From the NCBI GenBank assembly GCA_022575985.1, contig JAKSXM010000132.1:12834001-12898000 (forward strand): a stretch of DNA of 64,000 nucleotides, given 5' to 3'. The notes under the pieces are model-generated. The model did no database searches, was not told the DNA's origin, and was given only the letters and a program-made list of their open reading frames with translations. Source of the stretch: Anagrus nilaparvatae (taxonomy: Eukaryota; Arthropoda; Insecta; Hymenoptera; Mymaridae). The position numbers and the translations under genes are program-made. Below, in pieces: positions 1 through 14,282 of the stretch. Position 1 is the first letter of the stretch. Every line of letters starts with the position of its first letter.

Positions 1-900
1 CTCATTTCATTCTTCGATTTAAAAGTCTTTTCACAGTCATTACAAGTGTACAATTTAGGATAATAATGAATTAATGTGTGTATTTTAAGATAATCACCTC
101 TTAAAAAACTTTTATCACAAACATAACATTTAAAAGGTTTTTCATCTTTATGAGATATTATATGATATTCAAGTTTTTGTAAAGTAAAATAGGCTTTATC
201 AACAGAATGATTTGTTTCGTGTTTTTAAAGATTATGTTTATACTTGAAGGGTTTATTGCATATTTTACATGAGTAAGGTTTTGTTCCAGAATGTCTTACT
301 TTCCACAATCCTCGCATTTATGACGTTTTTCTTCTAAGTGCTTTGCTCTAATGTGTTCAGATAAAGATTTTTTTGTTTTAAAGGTTTTTTCACAATCGTG
401 GCATTCGTATGGTCTTTCATCAGTATGAGAAGTCATATGGTTATTAAGTTGGGTTTGAATGACAGTAACAAAATCACATTTTTTAGATTTAAAAGAAATA
501 TTATTATAATGAATTTTTTCATGGCTGTTGAGTAATGTTTTTATTTTAAAACTTTTGTCACAAAATTTACATTTATAAGGTTTTGAATCTGAATGAATCA
601 TTAAATGCTTTTTTAAATCAGAACCTGATACAAATGCCTTATTGCAAGCATTGCATTTATAAGGCAATTCCAGACTATGAACCCTTTTTTTATGTTTTTG
701 AAGACTGTATTTACGAAGAAATTTGTTAAAGCATACTTTGCATTCAAAACTTTTACGATTTTCAGGATTTTCATGAGTGTTTTTATGAACTTGAAGACCA
801 TGCTTCCTTTTATAACTTATTCCACGAATTTCGCATTTATAAGGTTTTTCATCTGAATGAATCGTTTTATGACTAATGAATCTATCGCTCTCACTCCATA
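1..900 (-). pseudogene. C2H2 zinc-finger gene, decayed, runs off the left edge
   Basis: Read on the minus strand, one open frame from about 900 down to 296 encodes successive C2H2 fingers such as CNACNKAF...HLMIH and CHDCEKTF...HIRAKH. Two fingers have lost a cysteine (CEIRG at the start, SKKCD in the middle). At 296-298 a taa follows CEDCGK. The next finger (CKICNKPFKYKHNL) resumes in another frame, contains a further stop near 226, and fingers CYVCDKSF and CNDCEKTF continue to the edge. Linkers are divergent (HSDSKP, HTDERP), unlike the HTGEKP linkers of the other zinc-finger genes here, so this is a different subfamily. A frameshift, a stop and lost zinc ligands make a pseudogene likely. 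A sequencing indel at 296 is the alternative, but it would not repair the second stop. Confidence 0.8.
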
Positions 901-1142
901 TTATATAAATGATATATTGAATCTAATGGTCATATTAAGAGCTGTAAAAAATAAATTTTAGTGAATGTAAAATGTAGTATAGGATGAAATCTCGCTGTAA
1001 AATGACATAATTTTCATTACATATAAAAATAAAAAAATTTTTTTCAAAACTTATTTAATTTTTTTTTGTTGAATTAATTTACATTTAAAAATAAAAATAA
1101 AAAAGATTAATAGTAGAATTAATTTTTTTTTGAAATAGTATA

Positions 1143-1385
1143 TTACGACCTATGCCCAGAAAAATAAAGAATGGCCCAAATCACACGTAAATTACCTTCC
1201 GAGGCGAAGCCGAGGATGGTAAATTGCGATTTGGGGCATTCTTTTTTTATGGCCCAGGGTCGTATACGATTTTTCTGCATCAGTGGCGTGAATACACGTC
1301 TTTGCCAGACGCGCAGCCGCCGGGAAATACGTGCTTTCTGGCCGCTGACCAGAAAACAATGTTTCATTACATTGTTATCAATTAA
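1143..1385. repeat. GC-rich dispersed repeat with a foldback core
   Basis: A sudden GC-rich island in AT-rich DNA. About 1150-1200 and 1201-1255 form an imperfect hairpin: AAATTACC...TTCCGAGGC folds on GCCGAGGATGGTAAATT, flanked by AATGGCCC and GGGGCATT. The same module recurs inside the mobile element at 22101-22827 (about 22490-22690), including the phrase TTCCGAGGCGAAGCCGAGGA. Apparent 70-codon frames on both strands follow from the palindrome and are not gene-like. Confidence 0.7.
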
Positions 1386-1628
1386 TTAATGAGTATGATT
1401 ATTTGAATAATTTATATTAAAACTAAGATTTTACGTATGATCAAAGAAGCACTAATATTTTTTATGTTCTATATTTTTAATTATGTGTAAATAAATAGAT
1501 CATAAGGATTTTTTAAGCTTTGCCAATTCCACTTTAGGGTATAATTTTATAACAAATATTGTTTTTTTATTGGCATTTTTATGATGTATTGTTATGATGT
1601 AGGTATTTATTAGCGTTGTAAATACGTT

Positions 1629-1699
1629 TACATATCTAGGGCAAAAAAGCCTGTTTTCTCCCCTAAGGAGACGGCTTTTTTGCCCATTATATGTAAAAC
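1629..1699. repeat. Short near-perfect hairpin
   Basis: GTTTACATAT and GGGCAAAAAAGCC on the left pair with GGCTTTTTTGCCC and TATATGTAAAAC on the right around a loop of roughly 20 bases. It could be a tiny foldback element or a precursor-sized RNA hairpin; nothing in the window distinguishes these. Confidence 0.6.
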
Positions 1700-2147
1700 T
1701 ATATATTTTAGAATATAGTTTTATATTCTAAATCGCTAGCTACGCTATCGCTTGTGCATACAACTGCATGCAAAGCCGAAATAAAAATTTTATCCCTTGT
1801 TTAATAAATAGCTATTCTTATTATTTTTTTTTTTGTTTATTATGAATATAATTGGTTATTTATATATTCTAAGTATATTATTAAAATTAAACTAAAATTT
1901 AAAATACATATTAGTTGTGTTGTTTATTCCATCTATGAAGAACATCATTAAAAAAAAAAAAATTCTTAATTTAAAAATAAAAACAAAAGGTTTTTTCTAT
2001 AACACTACTAAAAATTAAATTAATTGTGAGTACAATAATCATTTCACTTTTATTTTATTTAATTGCAAACTGTGAAAAGTAACTTCCTTATATTAACAAA
2101 AAAATTAGAAAATTTTTGAAAACATTTGTAAATATTCGAAAAAAATC

Positions 2148-2900
2148 GTAAAGGCTATTGCCAAATAAGCATAGTGATTTGGTCCCCCTTCCCAATCGCA
2201 AAAAAATTATTTGTATCCAAAAAAGAATTATAAAAACTAGCCGATCGCAGTTGGAATTAGCTTCTTAACCCATATTAGGCGCCCTTAAACATTAAAAAAC
2301 GTTTAAAATCGTGTTTTTTGCGCTTTTTTTGTTTCTCTGCACTGTGTTGAGCTATTAATCTGAAAATTGCGTAGAAAAAAAGTCCACAAAATGTATTTTC
2401 AACCTTCATTAGTTTTAGACCCTTAAGACTATTTTAAGACCCCGAAAGTTTATTTTGAATTTTCGAAAAATCGGTATCTTAAGCATAAAAAAAAATAGCC
2501 AGCGTTAAATTCCTTCAAATTGACCTAAAAAGGTGAAAAAATGTATATTTTACTGATATCAGGGGAGCTCATCTCCACACCTTCAAAACTCAAAAAACGC
2601 GTTTTTTTGTCTCTACACGATTAAAATGCAATAGAATTGCGAAAATTCGTTTTGGAACCTCCCTTAATCTTTTTGAGTATCTATTTTTACGTTTTAACTA
2701 AAATATATTTCATTAATTATTGTTTTTAGACCCTTATGACCACTTAAGACCACCTTAAGAGCCCAAAATATGATTTTACATTTTCGAAAAATCAGTTTTT
2801 TAAAAATTATTAAACTGATGAGACTCAAAATATAAAAAAATGCTTTACGAAGGATATTATAATAATTTTTGTACACATATGGAACATTTTTGAACCTTAC
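2148..2900 (-). repeat. Inverted repeat arm flanking zinc-finger block D1 (left)
   Basis: This 753 bp segment is the reverse complement, at high identity, of 9483-10236. Its inner end is GTAAGGTTCAAAAATG read outward from the block, the same inner end as the right arm. Beyond the outer end (about 2040-2147) lies CTGTGAAAAGTAACTTCC, related to the ends of the small element at 35102-35445. The open frame on the minus strand here (2694-2954) matches one in the right arm but is low complexity and shows no family signature. Confidence 0.8.
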
Positions 2901-3707
2901 ATAACCCCGCGGTAACGTAGAATATTCATTTGAATAATTTTTTATGTCCCTCATCTTGAAAAATCGGAAAATATTTTAGAGTGAAAAATTGAAAATTTTC
3001 TCCTTGAAATTCGTTTTTCTTTACTTCAAAAATCTCCCGGTAAGGTAGAAAGTTCATTTTCTAATTTATTACAACTCGACCACCAACTCACTCGCCCAAC
3101 AACTCGTCCAGCAAGTCTCCCGACTATATACCCACCCTCTCTCCTATTCTCCCATATGAGACTATGCGGCTTCCGTATATTACATCGATTGTATTCTTAT
3201 ATTTGTAAACATTGTTTTTGTTGGATTTTAACGTCTTATATCATTGAATTCACTAATGTCTCAAATTCTTAGTACATATAGAAAAATTAATTCAGCAAAA
3301 TAATTATTTTAAAATTTGAAGGGTAAGTTGTTATAATTGTATGTATAAATTTAAAATTTTATAACAATTTTTACTTAAACATTCTTTCTAATAAATTACA
3401 GAAAAAAAAATCATAATAAATAAAATCTTTGAATACAATAAAATTATCTTGAAATTTATCATTTTAACAATCAGCAACTTAGTACAATTCATCCACAGAA
3501 ACATCAACTGTGTTTCTATACGAATCCATCGAATAAAATTTGTAAATATAAAGAAAGTGGAAAAAATTATATTCCTTATTTTTACCTTTTCACTGAACCT
3601 TTAATTTTCGTTTTAGAAAAGAAAATATATTTTTTAAGTAATAATTTCTTTTTGTATTATTATATTGTAACGGCAATAAAACAGTTTTTGCTATTTATAT
3701 TTAATAA

Positions 3708-4577
<870 letters not shown>

Positions 4578-5152
4578 AGAACTTGATGTTAGTTTAATGA
4601 CAAAAGTATTTTTTTTAGTTTATAGTATAAATAACTCATATTTACTTTTGTTGACTAATTTTAAATTAATTTTAAAATTTTATTAATAAATTTTACAAAA
4701 TTTTACTTATATTTTATCTTTATTTTATTTAAAAAAAAAGAAATTATTTATATTTGCTATGTGCAACTGGAGTGTCACTGTATTTTGTGTGAGCAAATAA
4801 ATCAAATAATAATAATAATAATAATAATGTAATGGCTAATTAATAAAAGGTAAAAAAATATACAAAAAATATTCAATAAAACGTTAAATAATATAATAAT
4901 AACAAAATAAAAGATCTCTCTTAATATTTACAATAAAAAATTTAATAATTATTTTCAAGAAATCATTAGTAATAATATTCCCAGCTCACAAAACTTTCTT
5001 TTTGAATCAACCCGCAATAAAACTTATTATTATTATTACTTATATTGATATAATTTACATTAAATCTTAAAATAAATTCTGCGATTTTAATTTCTTCAAA
5101 AAGATTAATAAAATTTTTTTATTGGCGTATTCTACACCTGGTGTGTAAATTT

Positions 5153-6273
5153 GTATAGCACCTGAAAACTAGATTTTTCTAATACCTTTAGATTGCGGGC
5201 AACTGGGTCGATTTTCATTTTTTAAAGCGGAAATTGTTCGTAAGGAAGTCTAGTTCAAACGCAAAAAATGCTAGTGCTTGGTCTTTTAAATTTAACCCTC
5301 AAAGGGTAAAAAAGGCTCAAAAATCAGTAGCAATAAATTAAATTATTAAAATCAACTAAAAAGCAATTTAAATTAATTACTGAGGGTACTGATATTAATT
5401 TAAACTAAAAAACTTACTTCGTAACTATTAAAATACAAAAATAATCAATAAATAAGGGTCAAAAAGGGTAGTTCTATAAGATGAAAAATGTAATTTTTAT
5501 AATATTCAATGAAAAATGAAATTCTGTGGTGTTTTAGAGGCTCAAATGCAAAATTTATTAATAATTATGTTTTTAATGCATATGTATATATTTACATGAA
5601 CATAAAGGGCAGCCCTGAAGGGCAAGCATGTTAATTACGTTGTATTCAATTGGAATTAAAAATTTTCAGTTTTTTAAGGATACGGATTAAGTAATTTCAA
5701 TAAATATTATGTTTTTTAGTAATATGTTCCTAAAAACTTACGCTTAAAGGGCAAGTCACGTGACTTGGCGGGAAATTTGAAATTTGTAAAAAATGAGGTT
5801 TTGAAACCTGCTATTTTTTTTATCTAGAGCTCCCAAAAAGCAGTGTCCTATCGAAATTTTTTTTTCGCCAAAAAATATAAAGTTTAAGGAAAATTTTAAG
5901 CCTGGTTACAAGATTTTTCACTAATAGGCATTTCAGAAATCGACTTTTGAAAAAAAACAGCCTATCTTAGCGATTCCTCGCGTATGCGCTACTCAAAAAA
6001 AATTGTTAACCCTGGAATCGGATAGCCAGGGAAATTTCCTATCCGGACCTAAAAGGAAAAAATTTTTCATGCTAATTTTATGACTCATTTTTCTTACATT
6101 TCTTACGACAGTCAAAAACACTAAAATGGCTGCCAAAAATCGAGATTTCGCTCTGGGAGGCTAAAAATTTGGCTGGTGACTTATTTTTGGTAGTACTTTC
6201 AGAAAAAAACACTTTGGGGCAGTTTTGAAGACCCGACCATACAAATCGCCCTCACTTCATTTAAATCTACCCT

Positions 6274-6304
<31 letters not shown>

Positions 6305-7608
6305 ATAAGAGCCCCCCCCCTGTTTCAGCAATTATTGAATGCACAAAATATTGATTGAAAAAAAAATTGGTTTCAATAATTTTTTGGAAAACAATAGGAG
6401 TAATTCACCTATGTCGCCTAGATAAATGACGTACGATGATAAGATAAACATGATTGTCTGCTGTTTTCTTAAATAACTTTTTTTTAAATAAAGATATGAA
6501 AATGAAAAAAAGGCATTTTAAAGAGATTTTAATTGAGAATACATTAATTATGAAAACTTTTATCTTTTGTGCAAAAAAAATAGTGAAATTTTAAATTAAA
6601 TGAGAAAATTCGCAGAGTTGAAAATTCTTGAAATGATCAAATATCGTTCTGAAAGTGTCGTGGAGAAAAAAAAAAGATCGGAGATATTAAGGAAATTGCC
6701 CTACAAAAGGTTCTTACTAAGTTATTTTCTGCAAGCACTATATTTTTCCGATAATTTTCCAAAAAATGAAAATTTATTTGAATTTTTACTGAAAATAGCA
6801 TGTTTTTGAAGATTTATTGTACTATAAACCAAAAAGTACGCCATGTATTAAGGCCAAAATTTCTGGAAATGTAAAAAAATATGCAATTAAATATTCCCTA
6901 TTTGGATTTTTGGATCCGAATTTTCCTTCTCCCCCCCATGGTGACCTTTTTAAAAATTAAAATTTTTTTTAAATTTTACTATTGTCGTAACTTTATTATT
7001 ATTAATGCTATAAGCCTCTAATTAGTCTCAGATGAAAGATAATTTTTAGCTTTGTAAAAGAGCAAAAAATAAATTTTTTTGTAAAACGTACCTGTTTGGA
7101 GATAATTGAGGAAACAGATGGCAAATTGTCATACTGTCAATTACAGCGCCATCTTTTACGCGCTGTGTTTACATTGGCAGTGGTCAATGACAAATAAATA
7201 AATTAGAAAATGATTCCCGTTTTATTTACTTTTGGATTGAGCCATTATACATCTTAACAAGTGCAATACTTTTTGAGCTATTAAAGAAAAACTGACCCAA
7301 AACACGTATTTTTAGGGGTAAAAATTGCAGTTTTTCACTCGTCATATCTCCTAGGGAAATCATTTTCCAAAAAAGTTGTAAGGAAGTTTTTTTCTTGAAA
7401 ACGGATCATAAACATGATCCAATGTTTTTTTTTTAATTTTCTTTATCGCCCCATTATGGGGGGCGGGGGGGGCAGTATTTTTACCGAGCAAATTCTGGAT
7501 TTTTTCGCATATAAACTAGACACCTAAATGAACATATTCAGCTAAAAAAAAGTGCAGAAATCAATAGTTACCAAAAATCCGAGGGGTATGCCTTAAATCC
7601 CATACATT
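5153..7608. other. Non-coding stretch present only in copy D1
   Basis: No gene is supported. The 69-residue frame at 6600-6809 is lysine-rich, low complexity and has no counterpart. The segment includes a 16 bp palindrome containing CACGTG near 5752-5767, homopolymer tracts, and the phrase GATAGCCAGGGAAATTTCC near 6023, which recurs near 30,935 and 32,640. It is absent from D2 between TGTGTAAATTT and TTGTAAAAATTCTTG, so it was gained in D1 or lost in D2. No terminal repeats were found. Confidence 0.5.
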
Positions 7609-9466
<1,858 letters not shown>

Positions 9467-9482
9467 GGTAATTAAGTTGAAC

Positions 9483-10236
9483 GTAAGGTTCAAAAATGTT
9501 CCATATGTGTACAAAAATTATTATAATATCCTTCGTAAAGCATTTTCTTATATTTTCAGTCTCGTCAGCTTAATAATTTTAAAAAAACTGATTTTTCGAA
9601 AATGTAAAATCATATTTTGGGCTCTTAAGGTGGTCTTAAGTGGTCATAAGGGTCTAAAAGCAATAATTAATGAAATATATTTTAGTTAAAACGTAAAAAT
9701 AGATGCTCAAAAAGATTAAAACGAATTTTCGCAATCCTATTGCATTTTAATCGTGTAGAGACAAAAAAACGCGTTTTTTGAGTTTTGAAGGTGTGGAGAT
9801 GAGCCCCCCCTCCAGAACAAGACTGATATCAGTATAATATACTTTTTTTCACCTTTTTAGGTCAATTTGAAGAAATTTAACGCTGGCTATTTTTTTTTAT
9901 GCTTAAGATACCGATTTTTCGAAAATTCAAAATAAATTTTCGGGGTCTCAAAATGGTCTTAAGGGTCTAAAACCAATGAAGGTTGAAAATACATTTTGTG
10001 GACTTTTTTTCTACGCAATTTTCAGATTAATAGCTCAACACAGTGCAGAGAAAAAAAAAACGCGCAAAAAACACGATTTTTAAGATTTTTTAAGGTTTAA
10101 GGGCGTCTAATATGGGCTAGGAAGCTAATTCCAACGGCGATCGGCTAGTTTTTATAATACTTTTCGGATGCAAATAATTTTTTTGCGATTGGCGACATGG
10201 GCCAAATCACTATGCTTATCCGGCAATAGCCTTTAC
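9483..10236 (+). repeat. Inverted repeat arm flanking zinc-finger block D1 (right)
   Basis: Inverted copy of 2148-2900. Only about 20 unmatched bases separate the end of zinc-finger homology (about 9463) from the inner end of this arm. Outside it, 10,237-10,360 is AT-rich sequence of the same kind as the 35102-35445 element. The Tigger-like element follows, so the outer end of the arm cannot be read cleanly. Confidence 0.8.
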
Positions 10237-10363
10237 TAAATATTAACAAAAAATTCGAGTATTCTCGATTTTTTTCGTAAATTCACAAAAAAAAATCGAA
10301 AATTCTCGAATTTTTTGTTAATACACTAAATTTAGGTAGTAAATTTACGATTTTTATCAAATA

Positions 10364-11222
10364 CAGGAATCCCTCGTTATCCGCGGTTCACCGTATCCGC
10401 GGTAGGGCCAAAATATCCAATCCCTTGTTTTCCGCGGAAAAATTCTTGTTATCCGCGGTTTTTTTTGTGCACTGAAAAAAAAACGTCAAGAAGTCAACGT
10501 CTTCTGATTCTATACATAAAAGTATTCCAGTTACAACTGCTGCTATCAGCAGCCAAGCGATGCTTTTTCATGATTACTTGAATAAAAAATATTAAAATAA
10601 AAAATCGAGAAGAAGAGAATATCAAAATAGTGTTCGAAACATCGTAAATTTGGCTCGAACGATAGATGGAGAAGGATTTGCCGATATTCAAAAGACTGAC
10701 ATTTTAGATTTGATGTTGCCTTCAGCAGATCTAACGCCAGAAGAAACTGAAGAACTAGCCACACCCTTACCAGAAGTGCCAGTAACCGAACCAAATGTCG
10801 AAGTATCTCTCAACGGAAAAACCATTTTGCAAATCATAAATTCATTACTAACTGCCATTGATTTGGCAATGAATTATGATCCAATAATGACAAGGAGTTT
10901 GAGTTTTAAAAATAGTTGTGAAAAAGCAGTAGAAATTTATGATGAGTTATATAAGGATGTTTTAAAACATCTCGGAAGACTTTTTTTAACAGAAAAATTA
11001 ATCCTGAACTTTCATTGAAATTTTGTATTTTTGGAAATAAATTTACGTACTTTTAGGCAAAAATTCATTTTTATTAGAAAAAAAAAATTAATTTTTATAT
11101 GGATTGAATTTCTAGGAACGTAACCCCTATTTTCCCATAAGAGTAAGGTCTTATTATCCGCGGTTTAGTTATCCGCGGTACTTTTCAGGAACGTATCCCC
11201 CGCGGATAACGAGGGATGCCTG
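10364..11222. mobile_element. Tigger/pogo-like DNA transposon, internally deleted
   Basis: 859 bp element beginning CAGGAATCCCTCGTTATCCG and ending with its inverse (CGGATAACGAGGGATGCCTG), with further CCGCGG-rich subterminal repeats inside both ends. Flanking TA dinucleotides at 10362-10363 and 11223-11224 match the TA target duplication of the Tc1/mariner-pogo superfamily. The interior keeps only a C-terminal piece of a transposase. Confidence 0.85.
10596..11018 (+). pseudogene. Tigger/jerky-type transposase, C-terminal remnant
   Basis: Open frame from 10596 to a stop at 11016-11018 with no proper ATG. It reads SRRREYQNSVRNIVNLART, then GEGFADIQKTDILDLM, then an acidic stretch (PEETEEL). 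This resembles the region after the DDE catalytic domain in Tigger/jerky transposases. The N-terminal CENP-B-type DNA-binding region and the DDE residues are missing, so it cannot be catalytic. Its position inside a pogo-type element supports the call. Confidence 0.6.
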
Positions 11223-11374
11223 TACTTAAAAATTTTTTTAAAAAATATCTAATAATTTTTTGGTTCCTCAAAAAGGAACCATTGTGTTAGGTGAAAATTT
11301 GATTTTCTATTTTTTGGCATATAAGCACGTTTTGGGACCCCAGGAAGCTAAAAAACCTGTTTTTAAAAAAAGTC

Positions 11375-11377
<3 letters not shown>

Positions 11378-11424
<47 letters not shown>
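11378..11424. repeat. GT microsatellite
   Basis: Run of about 22 TG dinucleotides with minor interruptions at the 3' end. The apparent cysteine-valine and threonine-histidine proteins here are translations of the microsatellite. Confidence 0.95.
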
Positions 11425-11432
<8 letters not shown>

Positions 11433-11439
11433 CGTATGT

Positions 11440-12730
11440 ATGTAATCGGTGATATTTCATAAATATTATGGAATTAAGACCTAATTTTTTTTTCAAAAAT
11501 TTTTTCACCAAAAAAGCTCGAGGTACTTTTTTTTTTTTTGATTTGGATGTAATACCTGATTTATTTCCATGAAACTACTTATATTTGAAAGTATGGTTTT
11601 TACATGATATCTCGAATCGGATACTTAATTTTCTGAAAATTTTTTCTCTAAAATTTTTTTCACAAAAAAATACAAAAAATACAAATTTTTTTTTTCTTTT
11701 TGGACGTAGTACCTAATTTATTTCCATAGAAGTACTAGTTTTAAGAACCTTGTTTATTGTTATTTTTTGGATCTGATACTTAATTATTTCAAAATTTTTT
11801 TTGTCAAAATTAAAAAAATAGAAAAATAAAAAAAAATGCAATATTTTTTTTTTTTTGGATTTAATACCTCATTTAATTCTATGAAAGTACTAATATCTGA
11901 AAATATTGTAACTAGTGATATTTCAAAACCATTATCGAATTTAAATATTAAGACCTAATTTTTTTTCCAAAAATTTTTTTATCAAAAAATCTCAAACCCC
12001 CCCTTTTTTTTATTTTGGATATAATACCTCATTTATTTCCATGAAAGTACTTATACTTGAAAGTATGGTTTTTACTTGATATCTCCAATCTGATACTTAA
12101 TTTTTTGAAAATTTTTTTCCTAAAATTTTTTTCACAAAAAAATACAAAAAATACGAAACTTTTTTTTCTTTTTGGACGTAGTACCTAATTTATTTCCATG
12201 GAAGTACTAGTTTTAAGAACCTCGTTTACAGTAATTTTTTAGAATTGATACTTAATTTTTTCAAAATTTTTTTCTCAAAATTAAAAAAAAAGAAAAATAA
12301 AAAAAAATGCAATATTTATTTTTTTTTTGGTGTAATACCTCATTTAATTCTATGAAAGTACTAATATTTTAAAATATTGTAACCAGTGATATTTTAAAAC
12401 AATTATCGAATGAATACATAACTTTTTTTTCCAAAAATTTGTTTATTAAAAAAATCTCAAAATACTTTTTTTTTTTAATTTGGATGTAATACCTCATTCA
12501 TTTCCATGAAATTACTTATATTTGAAAATTTCAAATCATAATTTCAAATTGAAATTATGATTTTTACTCGATATCTTGAATCTGATAATTAATTTTTTGA
12601 AAATTTTTTTCTCCAAAATCTTCGTCACAAAAAAATACATAAAACACAAAATTTATTTTTCGTTTTGAACATATCTAATTTATTTTAATGAGAGTACAAG
12701 TTTTAGAAATTTAGTTTATAGTAATTTTTT
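11440..12730. repeat. Higher-order tandem array (three ~155 bp monomers per ~470 bp unit)
   Basis: The motif GGAYGTARTACCTMATTTATTTCCATRRAAGTACT recurs about every 155 bp, with monomers in a fixed order of three types. The order repeats at about 11,535, 12,015 and 12,475, giving a period near 470 bp. Each monomer also carries ATCTGATACTTAATTTTTTGAAAAT-like phrases. Related single monomers lie inverted at about 45,560-45,800 and near 49,740-49,990. No coding potential. Confidence 0.75.
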
Positions 12731-12981
12731 GTATCCGATCACAATTTTTTTTTTTTATTTTTATATAAATTATAACACACAAGAAAGAGTGATGGAAATC
12801 TTGCCTCTTTTTGACTTCCTTGGATTATTTTGCTCGTTGCTATGTTTATTAAATTTATGTATGCAGCTTAATGAAATTATAAACAATAATAAACAGCCTA
12901 AAAATATTAAATGGTTATGTTTGCATTTTAAAGTTATATTGGCATTTTTTAAAGAATCAAACAATTTATAGAATTAAATAA

Positions 12982-14278
12982 TAGTCAAGGCGCCAGCAAT
13001 GTTAAATGCATCCAAAAATTTTTTCAGCACTAGAATGGATGCACCTCATTGAAACTTACGTATTTTTGGTCGCTGAAACCGATTTTGAAGGTTTCATCCA
13101 TTTTCGGATGGCCAGTTTTGAGTAATGGACGCTATATTCTAAAAAATCGGCGAAAAATTAGCAATATTGGTAATATCATGAAAACAATAGCTAATTGAGC
13201 CTATTTTGGGTACCCCAAAAAGGTTTTCGGGGTCGCTGATCACGATTTTGAAGACAGATTTATAAAAAACAAAATGGCGGACTCAAAATAACGTGTTTCT
13301 AACCTCAGAAACGGCGATTTATGCTGTTTTAAGCATATTTACGTTGTCTAATAAGTTTTTCGGTCCAGTTATAAAGATTCTGAGGTCATATTTTTAATTT
13401 TCAAAATAGCGGGCTAAAAATGCGGATTCCTAACCTCAAAATCGACAATAAATGCTATTTTAAGCATTTAAACGTGTTGCATTTTAAGTTTTTGGGGTTG
13501 GTGATCACGATTCTGAGGTCAGATTTTTAATTTTCAAAATAGCGGGCTAAAAATGGCGGATTCCTAACCTCAAAATCGACAATAAATGCTATTTTAAGCA
13601 TTAAAACGTGTTACATTTTAAGATTTTGGGGTCGGTGATCACGATTCCGAGGTCTGATTTTTAATTTTCAAAATAGCGGGCTAAAAATTACGGATTCCTA
13701 ACCTAAAAATCGACAATAAATGCTATTTTAAGCATTTAAACGTGTTGCATTTTAAGTTTTTGGGGTCGGTGATCACGATTCTGAGGTTTAAATGCTTAAA
13801 ATAGTTCTTATTGTCGATTTTGGGGTTAGGAATCCGCCACTTTTAGCCCGCTATTTTGAAAATTAAAAATATGACCTCAGAATCCTTGTAACTGGTCCGA
13901 AAAACTGATTAGACAACGTAAATATGCTTAAAACAGCATAAATCGCCGTTTCAGAGGTTAGAAACACGCCATTTTGAGTCCACCATTTTGTTTTTTATAA
14001 ATTTGTTTTCAAAATCGTGATCAGTGACTCAGAAAACCTTTTTGGGGTACCCAAAATAGGCTCAATTAGCTATTGTTTTCAAGATATTACCAATATTGCT
14101 AATTTTTCGCCGATTTTTTATTATATAGCGTCCATTACTCAAAACTGGCCATCCGAAAATTGATGAAACTTTCAAAATCGGTTTCAGCGACCAAAAATAC
14201 ATAAGTTTCAATGAGGTGCATCCATTCTAGTGCTGAAAAAATTTTTGGAAGCATTTAACATTGCTGGCGCCTTGACTA
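12982..14278. mobile_element. Palindromic element, TIR TAGTCAAGGCGCC, TAA target duplication
   Basis: The ends TAGTCAAGGCGCCAGCAATG and CATTGCTGGCGCCTTGACTA are perfect inverses and the two arms pair for most of the 1.3 kb length. TAA flanks both ends (12979-12981 and 14279-14281). A second, smaller member lies at 40758-41482. A three-base TWA duplication is typical of PIF/Harbinger elements, but no transposase is present, so the superfamily is inferred. Confidence 0.8.
13400..13800. repeat. Tandem ~133 bp repeat inside the palindromic element
   Basis: Three copies of a 133-134 bp unit: GCGGGCTAAAAATG is at 13409, 13542 and 13676. Each is followed by ATCGACAATAAATGCTATTT and then GGTGATCACGATT. 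An inverted copy continues on the other side of the palindrome centre near 13,780-13,870. Confidence 0.8.
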
Positions 14279-14282
14279 TAAT

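Noticed and set aside
2694..2954. Minus frame repeated at 9375-9689 on the plus strand
   Set aside because: Shared because the DNA is an inverted repeat; low complexity, no start context, no family signature.
11260..11511. Cysteine-valine-rich and threonine-histidine-rich frames
   Set aside because: Direct translation of the GT microsatellite.
12792..12971. 59-residue hydrophobic frame MEILPLFDFLGLFCSLLCLL
   Set aside because: No homology recognised, no splice or promoter context, cut by the element at 12,982; could be chance.
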